A DNA stretch of 44,090 nucleotides from a virus, in the IMG/VR virus record IMGVR_UViG_3300043464_001173, positions 1-44,090 of that record. One strand, written 5' to 3'. Shown piece after piece: positions 27,426-34,935 of the stretch (positions are counted from its first letter, which is position 1; each line of letters opens with the position of its first letter). A program made the translations under genes and the position numbers. The notes beneath the pieces were generated by a model. That model did no database searches. It worked only from the letters and a program-made list of their open reading frames with translations, and was not told the origin of the DNA.

Positions 27426-28153
27426 TGCTTAATATTTCTGTTGAAAGATTTCCAGATTCAAAAATTGTTATTTCTCCAATGTCAATTAAAAGAGATTGGA
27501 TGGATGTAACACCAGAAAAGCATGCATACAGATGCTTTCCTGTTACTCAAGCAAATATGATTGGGTGGAATCTTTCATGCAAGGAAGACATTAAGTTTAT
27601 TTGGAACGGCATAAATGATACAAACTCAGACAATGTTACAATCTTAGAGGGTAACAATTTCACTTATACTGGAAGAGGTCAGTCCACTGTGAGTATTAAT
27701 ACAGGATTAACCTTCAGGTCTGAACAAAATGTTAGTATGTTTACTATCAATCCAGTAAACTACTTTAATGATGATTTTGAAACTATGTCTTCATTAATAA
27801 GCACATCTTGGCTAGACACTGGCTTTCCTTTAGCAATTAAAGCACGGTCTGCCAATAAAGAAATTACTATAAAAGCAGGAACCCCTATTGCAACACTAGT
27901 TCCAGTTTCTTTAAGTGCTATGGATAATACATCAATTCAAATCTTTGATTATTCCGACCCAGAAAGAAAAAGAGAAAAGGCACATCAGTCTTACGGAGAG
28001 GCAGCTCAAGTAATTAACAAGTCTGGAGAGTGGACTGACTGGTATAGAGATGCGGTTAATGAAAAAGGCGAAAGCGTTGGATCACATGAGACTAAGGTTT
28101 TACGTCTTTCAGTTACAGATAATACACAAAATAAGGGAAATGGTATAATCTAA
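27425..28153 (+). CDS. DUF6065-like protein 2
   Basis: A 242-residue protein. YRCFPVTQANMIGWNLSCKE at about 35-54 and IKAGTPIATLVPV at about 149-161 are characteristic blocks of the DUF6065 family as I recall it. It is a distant paralogue of 25984-26760. The C-terminal 60 residues are charged and helical (DPERKREKAHQSYGEAAQ). Function unknown; always beside oxygenases here. Confidence 0.65.
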   Translation: MLNISVERFPDSKIVISPMSIKRDWMDVTPEKHAYRCFPVTQANMIGWNLSCKEDIKFIWNGINDTNSDNVTILEGNNFTYTGRGQSTVSINTGLTFRSEQNVSMFTINPVNYFNDDFETMSSLISTSWLDTGFPLAIKARSANKEITIKAGTPIATLVPVSLSAMDNTSIQIFDYSDPERKREKAHQSYGEAAQVINKSGEWTDWYRDAVNEKGESVGSHETKVLRLSVTDNTQNKGNGII

Positions 28154-28155
28154 TT

Positions 28156-28830
28156 ATGGAAAACATAAATGCTTCTGTTGTAGTTAGAAAGCCTTCATTG
28201 ACCCCATCTGGCTGGTTTGGCAGTGGAAAAGAGATGATTGTTGAACTAGAAAACTTTATGACTCAAGAAGAAATGGACTTTTTAGAAAAGTCTGCAAAGT
28301 CTATAACAGTTTGGGATGTAACAGAAAGTCACGTAAATGAAAACGGTACTGTGGTATATGACTCAGACTATTGGAAAGACAGAGTTGCAACACAGCCAAG
28401 CTTAGACAAGAATGATCCAAACATCTCACCAGTCATCGCTGGACTATTTCAAAGATTACAACCAATCGTAGAAGATTTTTATAAGGTAAAGGTTATACCA
28501 ACTGGAACTACTATTGTAAAGTGGCTTCCAGGACAATTCCAAAAGCCTCATGCTGACAAAGAATTACATGAAGGGCCAGATGCTGGACTTCCAAATGATT
28601 TTCCAAACTATGACCTATCTAGTTTATTTTATTTAAATGATGACTATGAAGGAGGAGAGTTATACTTTCCAAATCAAGGTGTTCAATTTAAGCCTAAAAA
28701 GGGTGCAGCCTACTTCTTCCCTGGAGACATGAACTATATTCATGGTGTAACAGAAATTAAAAGTGGACTTAGATTTACCTGCCCATTTTTCTGGGAGATA
28801 ACAGAGCATACTGGAGATAGAAAACCTTAA
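28156..28830 (+). CDS. 2OG-Fe(II) oxygenase 3, P4H-like
   Basis: A 224-residue protein. KPHADKE (HxD), IHGVTEIKSGLRF (distal His and 2OG-binding Arg), LNDDYEGGELYF and KPKKGAAYFFPGD. TATAAT lies six bases before the ATG although the gene sits within the array, so an internal leaderless promoter is likely. Confidence 0.9.
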   Translation: MENINASVVVRKPSLTPSGWFGSGKEMIVELENFMTQEEMDFLEKSAKSITVWDVTESHVNENGTVVYDSDYWKDRVATQPSLDKNDPNISPVIAGLFQRLQPIVEDFYKVKVIPTGTTIVKWLPGQFQKPHADKELHEGPDAGLPNDFPNYDLSSLFYLNDDYEGGELYFPNQGVQFKPKKGAAYFFPGDMNYIHGVTEIKSGLRFTCPFFWEITEHTGDRKP

Positions 28831-28831
28831 T

Positions 28832-29701
28832 ATGAGTACAAATCTTGAGGCTATAGAAATCTATCCACATATTCTTGTTTATAAGAACATGTTTAAAGAT
28901 ATCTCAAAGTCTTACAAGGTATTAACTGATTCTTTAGTAGAGTCAGAAGACAGGCTTTTTAGTAATTGGACAAAATGGTCTATTTTTGGTGACTATCTAA
29001 ATCCAATATTTCCTGGAATGATTTTGGATGATAAGTATGCTGGTTTGAAAAATATTGAAACAAGCACACAAACTCAAGAAGACCAGAAAAACTTTGTCAT
29101 GGAAATGATGGAAAATTTTTATTTAGTTACTGAAGACTATATAAAAAGATATAATGTTGATGTAGATTTTGATGCAGCCTCTGTAGACGAAAGTGGAAAC
29201 ACTGTACCAACCTGGAGATGGGCAGGCGGAACAATAGGAAAATATCATATAAGTAATGAAACAGAGCAACATGGAATGAGATATCACTCAGACTATATGA
29301 GAGAGCAAGGAAGTGCTCCAGGATATAAGTTCATAATTACATGTACAATTTACTTTAATGATGACTATGAGGGAGGAGAGGTTGATTTTGCTATGGGTGA
29401 TAAACTTGTTAAGTATAAGCCAGTTGCAGGCGATCTTTTAGTTTTTCCATCAGGACATCCAGACTACCTTACAGAAGACGGTAAGCCATACCTACATGGT
29501 GTTATGCCATCTTATAACAATCATAAATTTTTATCAAGAATGTATTGGCAAAAATATCAAAAAGGCACGGATGAATGGTATGCAAAAGAAAAGGAATTTG
29601 GTAAAGAATCTTGGTACGCCATGCAGCCAGAACTAGAAGAACAGTTTAGAAGAGATAATCCACAAAGACATATTATAGAAGGAGCGGTAAGAGTAAAATG
29701 A
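28832..29701 (+). CDS. 2OG-Fe(II) oxygenase 4, P4H-like
   Basis: A 289-residue protein, the longest of the array. RYHSDYM (HxD), YLHGVMPSYNNHKFLSRMYW (distal His and a basic residue), FNDDYEGGEVDF, KPVAGDLLVFPSG. An extended helical C terminus ends with a basic stretch. The ATG begins right after the previous TAA and the stop overlaps the next ATG by four bases. Confidence 0.88.
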   Translation: MSTNLEAIEIYPHILVYKNMFKDISKSYKVLTDSLVESEDRLFSNWTKWSIFGDYLNPIFPGMILDDKYAGLKNIETSTQTQEDQKNFVMEMMENFYLVTEDYIKRYNVDVDFDAASVDESGNTVPTWRWAGGTIGKYHISNETEQHGMRYHSDYMREQGSAPGYKFIITCTIYFNDDYEGGEVDFAMGDKLVKYKPVAGDLLVFPSGHPDYLTEDGKPYLHGVMPSYNNHKFLSRMYWQKYQKGTDEWYAKEKEFGKESWYAMQPELEEQFRRDNPQRHIIEGAVRVK

Positions 29702-30447
29702 ACCTAAACAATAAGCATAGGCTTACAAAAGACATTGTTGTTTATGAAAACTTTATCAGTGATGAAGACTGCAAAAAAATGATTCAGGCACTAGACGCTC
29801 AAGCAGACAATGGAGCAATTACATGGATGCCTATTTCTTTTTATGAGTCATACTCTTCTGTACTGCCACAAGACAATGACCAAGAAGTAGTTGATGCTGG
29901 ACTATCTCCAACTATTTTTTCAGATATTGAAAACAAGATGCCAGAGGCAATTGCATCAGTCCATGATGTTGACCCTAAGATAATTTCAAAAATTGGATAC
30001 CACACTCAAAAGTGGGAGCCAGGAGCATATGCAAGACTACACTCTGATAACACAGACGAGAAGGGTAATTCTGGAGCATTTACAAGAAGTAGATATGCTG
30101 GTTTCTTATACTTAAACGATGACTTTGAGGGTGGTCTTTTAAGGTTCCCAGCCCAGAATATAGAAATTCAACCAAAGACTGGTATGCTTGCCGTTTTTGA
30201 CGGGGGATTTAACAATATGCACGAGGTATCACTTATTACTAAGGGTGTAAGATATACAATAGGATCATTCTGGGATGATAGAGAAGAAGATGCATACCCA
30301 CAAGAACTAAGAGATGCTTGGGCAGAAGAAATGAAAGAAACAAGAGCAAAGCAAGAGGTTGAAAGAGCAGAGTGGCAAGAGCTGCTTAAGCAGGGGTGGA
30401 AGCTAGATAAAGATGGAAACAAATACAAGCCAGAGGAGGGAATCTAG
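29698..30447 (+). CDS. 2OG-Fe(II) oxygenase 5, P4H-like
   Basis: A 249-residue protein. ARLHSDNTD (HxD), MHEVSLITKGVRYTI (distal His, Arg), LNDDFEGGLLRF. The C-terminal 55 residues form a highly charged helix (EEMKETRAKQEVERAEWQEL) that might contact a partner. Confidence 0.88.
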   Translation: MNLNNKHRLTKDIVVYENFISDEDCKKMIQALDAQADNGAITWMPISFYESYSSVLPQDNDQEVVDAGLSPTIFSDIENKMPEAIASVHDVDPKIISKIGYHTQKWEPGAYARLHSDNTDEKGNSGAFTRSRYAGFLYLNDDFEGGLLRFPAQNIEIQPKTGMLAVFDGGFNNMHEVSLITKGVRYTIGSFWDDREEDAYPQELRDAWAEEMKETRAKQEVERAEWQELLKQGWKLDKDGNKYKPEEGI

Positions 30448-30448
30448 T

Positions 30449-31108
30449 ATGTCCGCATATCTTTCAAAAGAGCTAGAAGAGTTTGGTATAGAGTTTAATG
30501 AAATAACAAAGGATGTTATTTTGATAGAAAACTTTGTATCTGAAGAAGAGTTATCAGAATACATGAAAATTATTAACAATACTCCAGAAGAAGATTGGCA
30601 TATAGAATATACAAAAAATCTTAAAAGATTCTGTATGGAAAAGTTTGGAAGAGATGATGTTGATAATCTTGTTGCAGAAGGAAAATTTGAAATAACGCAG
30701 GGTTGGGCAGATAAAAATTTAGTTATTGGTGGAACAGAGATTTATCGTAAAGTTTATCGCAGATTGGCAGATATTGTACATTATTCAGATCCAACTCTAG
30801 AGCTTAGCGGATTAGCAACACTGCAAAGAATGCAAACTGGTGTTGAGCTGAAGGCTCATACAGACCAAGATACAGATCCATCAATCAGATATGCAACCAT
30901 ACTTTATCTTAATGATGAATATGTTGACGGAGAGCTATTCTTTGAGAAATTTGACTTTACGATAAAGCCAAAAAAGGGATCTTTAATAATATTCCCAGGA
31001 ACTAGCGACTTCCATCACGGAGTAGTTCCAGTAGGAGACGGTCCAATAAGATATGTTCTGGTTGGATTTGTTAAAGAAAAAAACTTTTATGAGAAAAATA
31101 AGTACTAA
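30449..31108 (+). CDS. 2OG-Fe(II) oxygenase 6, P4H-like
   Basis: A 219-residue protein. KAHTDQD (HxD), DFHHGVVPVGDGPIRYVLV (His, Arg), LNDEYVDGELFF. The start at 30449 was chosen over an upstream ATG because GAGGAGGG lies just before it. Confidence 0.88.
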   Translation: MSAYLSKELEEFGIEFNEITKDVILIENFVSEEELSEYMKIINNTPEEDWHIEYTKNLKRFCMEKFGRDDVDNLVAEGKFEITQGWADKNLVIGGTEIYRKVYRRLADIVHYSDPTLELSGLATLQRMQTGVELKAHTDQDTDPSIRYATILYLNDEYVDGELFFEKFDFTIKPKKGSLIIFPGTSDFHHGVVPVGDGPIRYVLVGFVKEKNFYEKNKY

Positions 31109-31114
31109 GGAGAT

Positions 31115-31849
31115 ATGATGAATAAAGAGATTCTAGATCCAAAAGTTTATTACTATACTGATGCAATTGATAATTTTGATAAGTTTCAGCAGACGCTCCT
31201 GGAGCTAGATGAACTAGAATCTTCTAATGACTTTAATGTTAATGTTTGGGATAACTGGACATCTTCTAATGATAAAACTTTTATTTATGGACAAACTAAA
31301 ACATTTGATCTATCAGCAATTGAACAAATAAAGGGTGAGGTTGGAGAAAAAAGCAAATATATTTATGATGCCGTAATGACAACATTTACTAATATATGCA
31401 AGGACTATGCATCATCTTTAGGAGATTTTGACGAGCCAAGACTATTTCCAACATTTAACATTAAAAAATACAACTCTGGAATGGGTATGGGTGCACATTT
31501 TGATCAGTTAGATGGAGATCAAACACTAAGATATTCGCTTGTTATGTATTTAAATGATGACTGTGAAGGCGGAGAGATTTCTTTTCAGTTAAAAGATTAT
31601 GATGGTGGGTGGACTAGTTCTGATGGATGGGTGCGTGGCGCACCAGCTGTTGATTTAGACTACGATGTAGCAGTTGCTGATAAATCAATAGATTTTGGTG
31701 TTAAACCAAAAGCAAACAGTGTAATAATATTTCCAGCATCAGCACCATATTTTCACACAGCCCATGTTGTAAAGTCTGGACATAAGTATATGGTTCCTGG
31801 ACACTGGATTCACAACAACATGAGTCTTAATCGCAACGAAAGTATGTAA
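31115..31849 (+). CDS. 2OG-Fe(II) oxygenase 7, P4H-like
   Basis: A 244-residue protein. GAHFDQL (HxD), YFHTAHVVKSGHKYMV (His, Lys), LNDDCEGGEISF. About 45 extra residues (DYDGGWTSSDGWVRGAPAVD and on) are inserted between the NDD strand and the distal His, unlike its neighbours. AAGGAGATATG precedes the start; a second in-frame ATG follows at once. Confidence 0.88.
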   Translation: MMNKEILDPKVYYYTDAIDNFDKFQQTLLELDELESSNDFNVNVWDNWTSSNDKTFIYGQTKTFDLSAIEQIKGEVGEKSKYIYDAVMTTFTNICKDYASSLGDFDEPRLFPTFNIKKYNSGMGMGAHFDQLDGDQTLRYSLVMYLNDDCEGGEISFQLKDYDGGWTSSDGWVRGAPAVDLDYDVAVADKSIDFGVKPKANSVIIFPASAPYFHTAHVVKSGHKYMVPGHWIHNNMSLNRNESM

Positions 31850-32518
31850 GTGAAGACTGCTATTGTAACAGGGGCAAGCAAAGGTGTTGGTCGTGCAACA
31901 GTTAAGTTGTTGTCTCAAAATGGGTATCATGTTATAGCTGTATCAAGAAATTTATCTAAGATGTCAGACTTAGTTTCAGATAATGTTGAAATTTACCAGT
32001 TAGATATAACTGACTCTAAGCAGATAGAAGACTTTGCTGAAAAATATAAAGATATATCTTTAGATCTTTTAGTAAATAATGCTGGTGGTGGTGCAAGTCC
32101 AACAATGATAATAAACGAAACTCCAGCAAATTTTAGAACAGCGTATGACATTAATGTAACAGGACCAATGTATCTTTCTCAGCTGTTTGTTACAGCAATG
32201 AAAAAATCTCAATCTCCAACTATCATATTCATTAGCTCTTTAGGTGGAAAAGTACCATACCGTTCTGGTGGTAACTACATCAACGCCAAAAGAGGCCAAA
32301 TGGCTCTTGTAGATACAATGCGTCTAGAGTTTCCAGCCTATAATATTAAGATAACAGAAATTTGTCCAGGAACTATTGATACTCAAGAAGAAAAGCGGGA
32401 TAGTGCAATAACTGCAGAAGATATGGCAGAGTGTATTCGCTGGGTGTCTGAGTTGCCAAGTCACGTAAACATTAATCACATTGAACTTAACCATATTCAT
32501 AGCAGTAAGTTTGGATAA
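31850..32518 (+). CDS. Short-chain dehydrogenase/reductase
   Basis: A 222-residue SDR: cofactor motif TGASKGVGRA (residues 7-16), an NNAGG segment near 76, catalytic Ser in FISSLGG and the Y-x-x-x-K pair in NYINAKRG. The Arg in VSRNL suggests NADP preference. GTG start directly after the previous stop. It may reduce or oxidise the hydroxylated product, or make a donor; the substrate is unknown. Confidence 0.85.
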   Translation: MKTAIVTGASKGVGRATVKLLSQNGYHVIAVSRNLSKMSDLVSDNVEIYQLDITDSKQIEDFAEKYKDISLDLLVNNAGGGASPTMIINETPANFRTAYDINVTGPMYLSQLFVTAMKKSQSPTIIFISSLGGKVPYRSGGNYINAKRGQMALVDTMRLEFPAYNIKITEICPGTIDTQEEKRDSAITAEDMAECIRWVSELPSHVNINHIELNHIHSSKFG

Positions 32519-32519
32519 A

Positions 32520-33098
32520 ATGAAGTATGACTTTATAATCAATAAGCTTGCTGAAGATGTTTATGAGATTGAAAACTTTTTAAGTCAAGATGAACTAAAT
32601 AGTATTTTGGAAGTTATAGAGAATGAACCATCAACAAGCTGGTTTGACACAAATCACATATCAAATACTAAAGACTTTTGGTATGGTAAAAGCTTGTTTT
32701 TATCTGATCATTACGATTTATGCAATAGGATTGTTTTTGACAAGGTTAAAAATATATTTTCTTCATATTTTTATTGTGAAACAGAGTTAAAAATATCTAG
32801 ATTTAAAAAGGATGATCAAATTAAGGCTCATCGTGATAATGATACAACACCAGCAGGCTACTATTTAGGTTATGGTTTGGTAATTTATTATAATGATGAC
32901 TATCTTGGAGGAGAAATTGACTATCCAGAGCTTGGTATCACTATAAAGCCAAAGGCAGGTTCAGCATTACTCCACGGAGGAGAAATCCTGCATGGCTCTT
33001 TGCCAGTTTTAAGTGATTCTACAAGATACTTTTCAACAGTATTTATGAGGGGTAACGATGAATACCCAACAACGCTCAATAAAGATCTTCCTTTTTAG
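32520..33098 (+). CDS. 2OG-Fe(II) oxygenase 8, P4H-like
   Basis: A 192-residue protein, the shortest of the array. KAHRDND (HxD), LHGSLPVLSDSTRYFSTV (distal His, Arg), YNDDYLGGEIDY. The start at 32520 follows the SDR stop by one base (TAAAATG). It ends by overlapping the convergent lysozyme-like gene by four bases. Confidence 0.88.
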   Translation: MKYDFIINKLAEDVYEIENFLSQDELNSILEVIENEPSTSWFDTNHISNTKDFWYGKSLFLSDHYDLCNRIVFDKVKNIFSSYFYCETELKISRFKKDDQIKAHRDNDTTPAGYYLGYGLVIYYNDDYLGGEIDYPELGITIKPKAGSALLHGGEILHGSLPVLSDSTRYFSTVFMRGNDEYPTTLNKDLPF

Positions 33099-33667
33099 AT
33101 TGGAAACTTCTTCATCCAAACTTTAGTCTTTGGCGTAATGCCATGCCAAGCAGACCAGTTCTTTCCACCATTACTCATATGATATGCAACCTGTGCATTA
33201 ATGACAGGGTTTAAAAGCTCACTGTTAAAGTTGAGCCCAAATTTATCTTGACGACCTTCTTTTAGCATTCCAAGCATATTGATCTGGAAGATACCATAAG
33301 AATTGTCTCCAGTCTTTACATTGCCATTGAAAGCAAGTGGTCGTCCATTAGACTCCTTCTTGGCTACAGCCCAAGCCTTGACTAGGCCTTCACCACGAAA
33401 ACCAACGGCATGCAAAAGCTCCTTTAGCTGACGATCTGTAAGGCTAACAGCATCTTGATATTTATATAGAACATCTAGGTTCTTTTTTACTGCTACCAAA
33501 CTTTTAGGCTTAGAAACCAAAAAAACCGCCTTGGCGGTTGAAGGTTCAGCTAAAGCTGGTTTACTCAGATTATTTTCAGTACTTAAAGCGTTAGCTGCAT
33601 TACTTAGTGGTGCAATAAGCCCAAGTGCAGCAAGGATTCCAATCCAAATCTTTTTATCTCTTCTCAT
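33095..33667 (-). CDS. Secreted lytic transglycosylase/lysozyme-like protein
   Basis: A 190-residue protein with a signal peptide (MRRDKKIWIGILAALGLIAP, Ala-rich cleavage region near 24-28). The SLT-like core has AVAKKESNGRPLAF with the probable catalytic Glu, and NSYGIFQINMLGM; the C-terminal YHMSNGGKNWSAWHG is the usual end of this domain. It cleaves peptidoglycan. A secreted form on the opposite strand inside the late block could be a lysis or entry enzyme. AGGAGG precedes the ATG. Confidence 0.8.
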   Translation of the reverse strand: MRRDKKIWIGILAALGLIAPLSNAANALSTENNLSKPALAEPSTAKAVFLVSKPKSLVAVKKNLDVLYKYQDAVSLTDRQLKELLHAVGFRGEGLVKAWAVAKKESNGRPLAFNGNVKTGDNSYGIFQINMLGMLKEGRQDKFGLNFNSELLNPVINAQVAYHMSNGGKNWSAWHGITPKTKVWMKKFPI

Positions 33668-33694
33668 AATAATAACCTCCTAGAGACTAAAGAT

Positions 33695-33710
33695 GCTACC
33701 AGTTGGTAGC
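33695..33710. promoter_or_regulatory. Inverted repeat in the leader of the lysozyme-like gene
   Basis: GCTACCA-GT-TGGTAGC between a TATACT -10 and the AGGAGG. Hairpin or operator. Confidence 0.4.
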
Positions 33711-33809
33711 ACTATCTAAGTATAACATGAAATTGACCCAAAAGGCAAGTTTTTGTAATATTTTTTTAAATTATTTTATTTGTTGTTTTCATCGTGGTAT
33801 AATATAAAA

Positions 33810-34223
33810 ATGGCTACATTCAGAGGACAAGCATCTACATACGACATTGGTGAAAGACCACCATTCGTAAACTGGACTTTTGTTAAGGGCGACACAGCAG
33901 CTTTTAAGGTTTATTTAACTGATGATGCTAAAGTTCCTTTGGTTATCCCTGACTGGAACATTTCTATGCAGATTAAGCGTCCTACTACAAACCCAGTAGT
34001 TCCTGGAGAAATAACAGATACAGCAACACTTATTTACACATTAACACCAATTCAAGATGCAGATGACCTTGTTGGAGAGTTTACTGTTTCTTTGACAGCA
34101 TCACAAACAGCTAATCTTCAAACCAATGATATTTTTGATATTGAGGTTTCACTTGATCAGGATGCAATAGTTTGGACGGTAGCTCAAGGCAAACTCATTG
34201 TCCTTGAGGATGTAACTGCATAA
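33810..34223 (+). CDS. Tail-associated beta-sandwich protein (LtfC/BppU-like)
   Basis: A 137-residue protein. FVNWTFVKGDTAAFKVYLTD followed by WNISMQIKR matches the 22916-23317 protein and the small tail domain of actinophages. The start at 33810 was chosen because TATAAT lies six bases upstream (leaderless). The stop overlaps the next ATG. Confidence 0.65.
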   Translation: MATFRGQASTYDIGERPPFVNWTFVKGDTAAFKVYLTDDAKVPLVIPDWNISMQIKRPTTNPVVPGEITDTATLIYTLTPIQDADDLVGEFTVSLTASQTANLQTNDIFDIEVSLDQDAIVWTVAQGKLIVLEDVTA

Positions 34224-34447
34224 TGGCTACTGTTAAGATATATGAAGACAGGCCAGTATTTACAAAAAGAATTGAGCAAGACTTTGCAATTAGAGCAAGT
34301 ATTAGTGCTCCAAGCAAAAATGTAGTTATAAACTCTACACTACCTTTTAGAATTAGACTAACAGCAATTCGCATTGAAGCAGGTGGAGCAAGTGCTGTTC
34401 CTCCAATTCCGCTTCAAATTATTGGCTACAGTAATTATATACTTTAA
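34223..34447 (+). CDS. Hypothetical protein, 74 aa
   Basis: MATVKIYEDRPVFTKRIEQD then VINSTLPFRIRLTAIRIEAG. Beta-rich; perhaps a small tail component given the place between tail genes. No family recognised. Confidence 0.6.
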   Translation: MATVKIYEDRPVFTKRIEQDFAIRASISAPSKNVVINSTLPFRIRLTAIRIEAGGASAVPPIPLQIIGYSNYIL

Positions 34448-34470
34448 TATAAATATGCTATAATAAGCAT

Positions 34471-34917
34471 ATGTCCAGACTACCACTTAGCTCAATAAAG
34501 TCAACATTTCAAACAGGAGATCGTCCTACACAGACAGATTATGAGAACCTGATTGATACTACAGCTGCTCAGTCAACAGACTTAGGATCGTCTGGAAACA
34601 ATGAGAACACTATTTCAGATATTCAGAATGCAACAGTTATTGATAACTTTGATGCAACTGTTTGGCGAATGGTCAAGTACTTAGTCTCCATAAAGAAGAC
34701 AACAAATGGAGATAACAAGTTTTATGCAACAGAAATGACAATACTTGTTGATGGAGACGGTGTTTCCGTTAGCGAGTATGGAACAATAGACAACGATGGG
34801 AACATTGGCACCATTAGTGTCTCTAGGGTGGCGAATACAGTAAATCTTTCTGTAACGCCAGCAGTGGGTATTACGCCTATAACCGTACGATTTGCTCGTA
34901 TGGGTTTAAAGGCTTAA
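34471..34917 (+). CDS. Putative tail protein, 148 aa
   Basis: MSRLPLSSIKSTFQTGDRPT is followed by a beta-rich segment with repeated T/V/S strands. The C-terminal half (TVWRMVKYLVSIKKTTNGDN and on) resembles the C-terminal domain of the 34936 fibre (residues 600-682: EFLVKTAYSTHTEISKVLLT), so it may be a shared adhesin or trimerisation domain. Leaderless (TATAAT-N6-ATG). Confidence 0.6.
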   Translation: MSRLPLSSIKSTFQTGDRPTQTDYENLIDTTAAQSTDLGSSGNNENTISDIQNATVIDNFDATVWRMVKYLVSIKKTTNGDNKFYATEMTILVDGDGVSVSEYGTIDNDGNIGTISVSRVANTVNLSVTPAVGITPITVRFARMGLKA

Positions 34918-34935
34918 CCAACAAGGAGATAAAAA

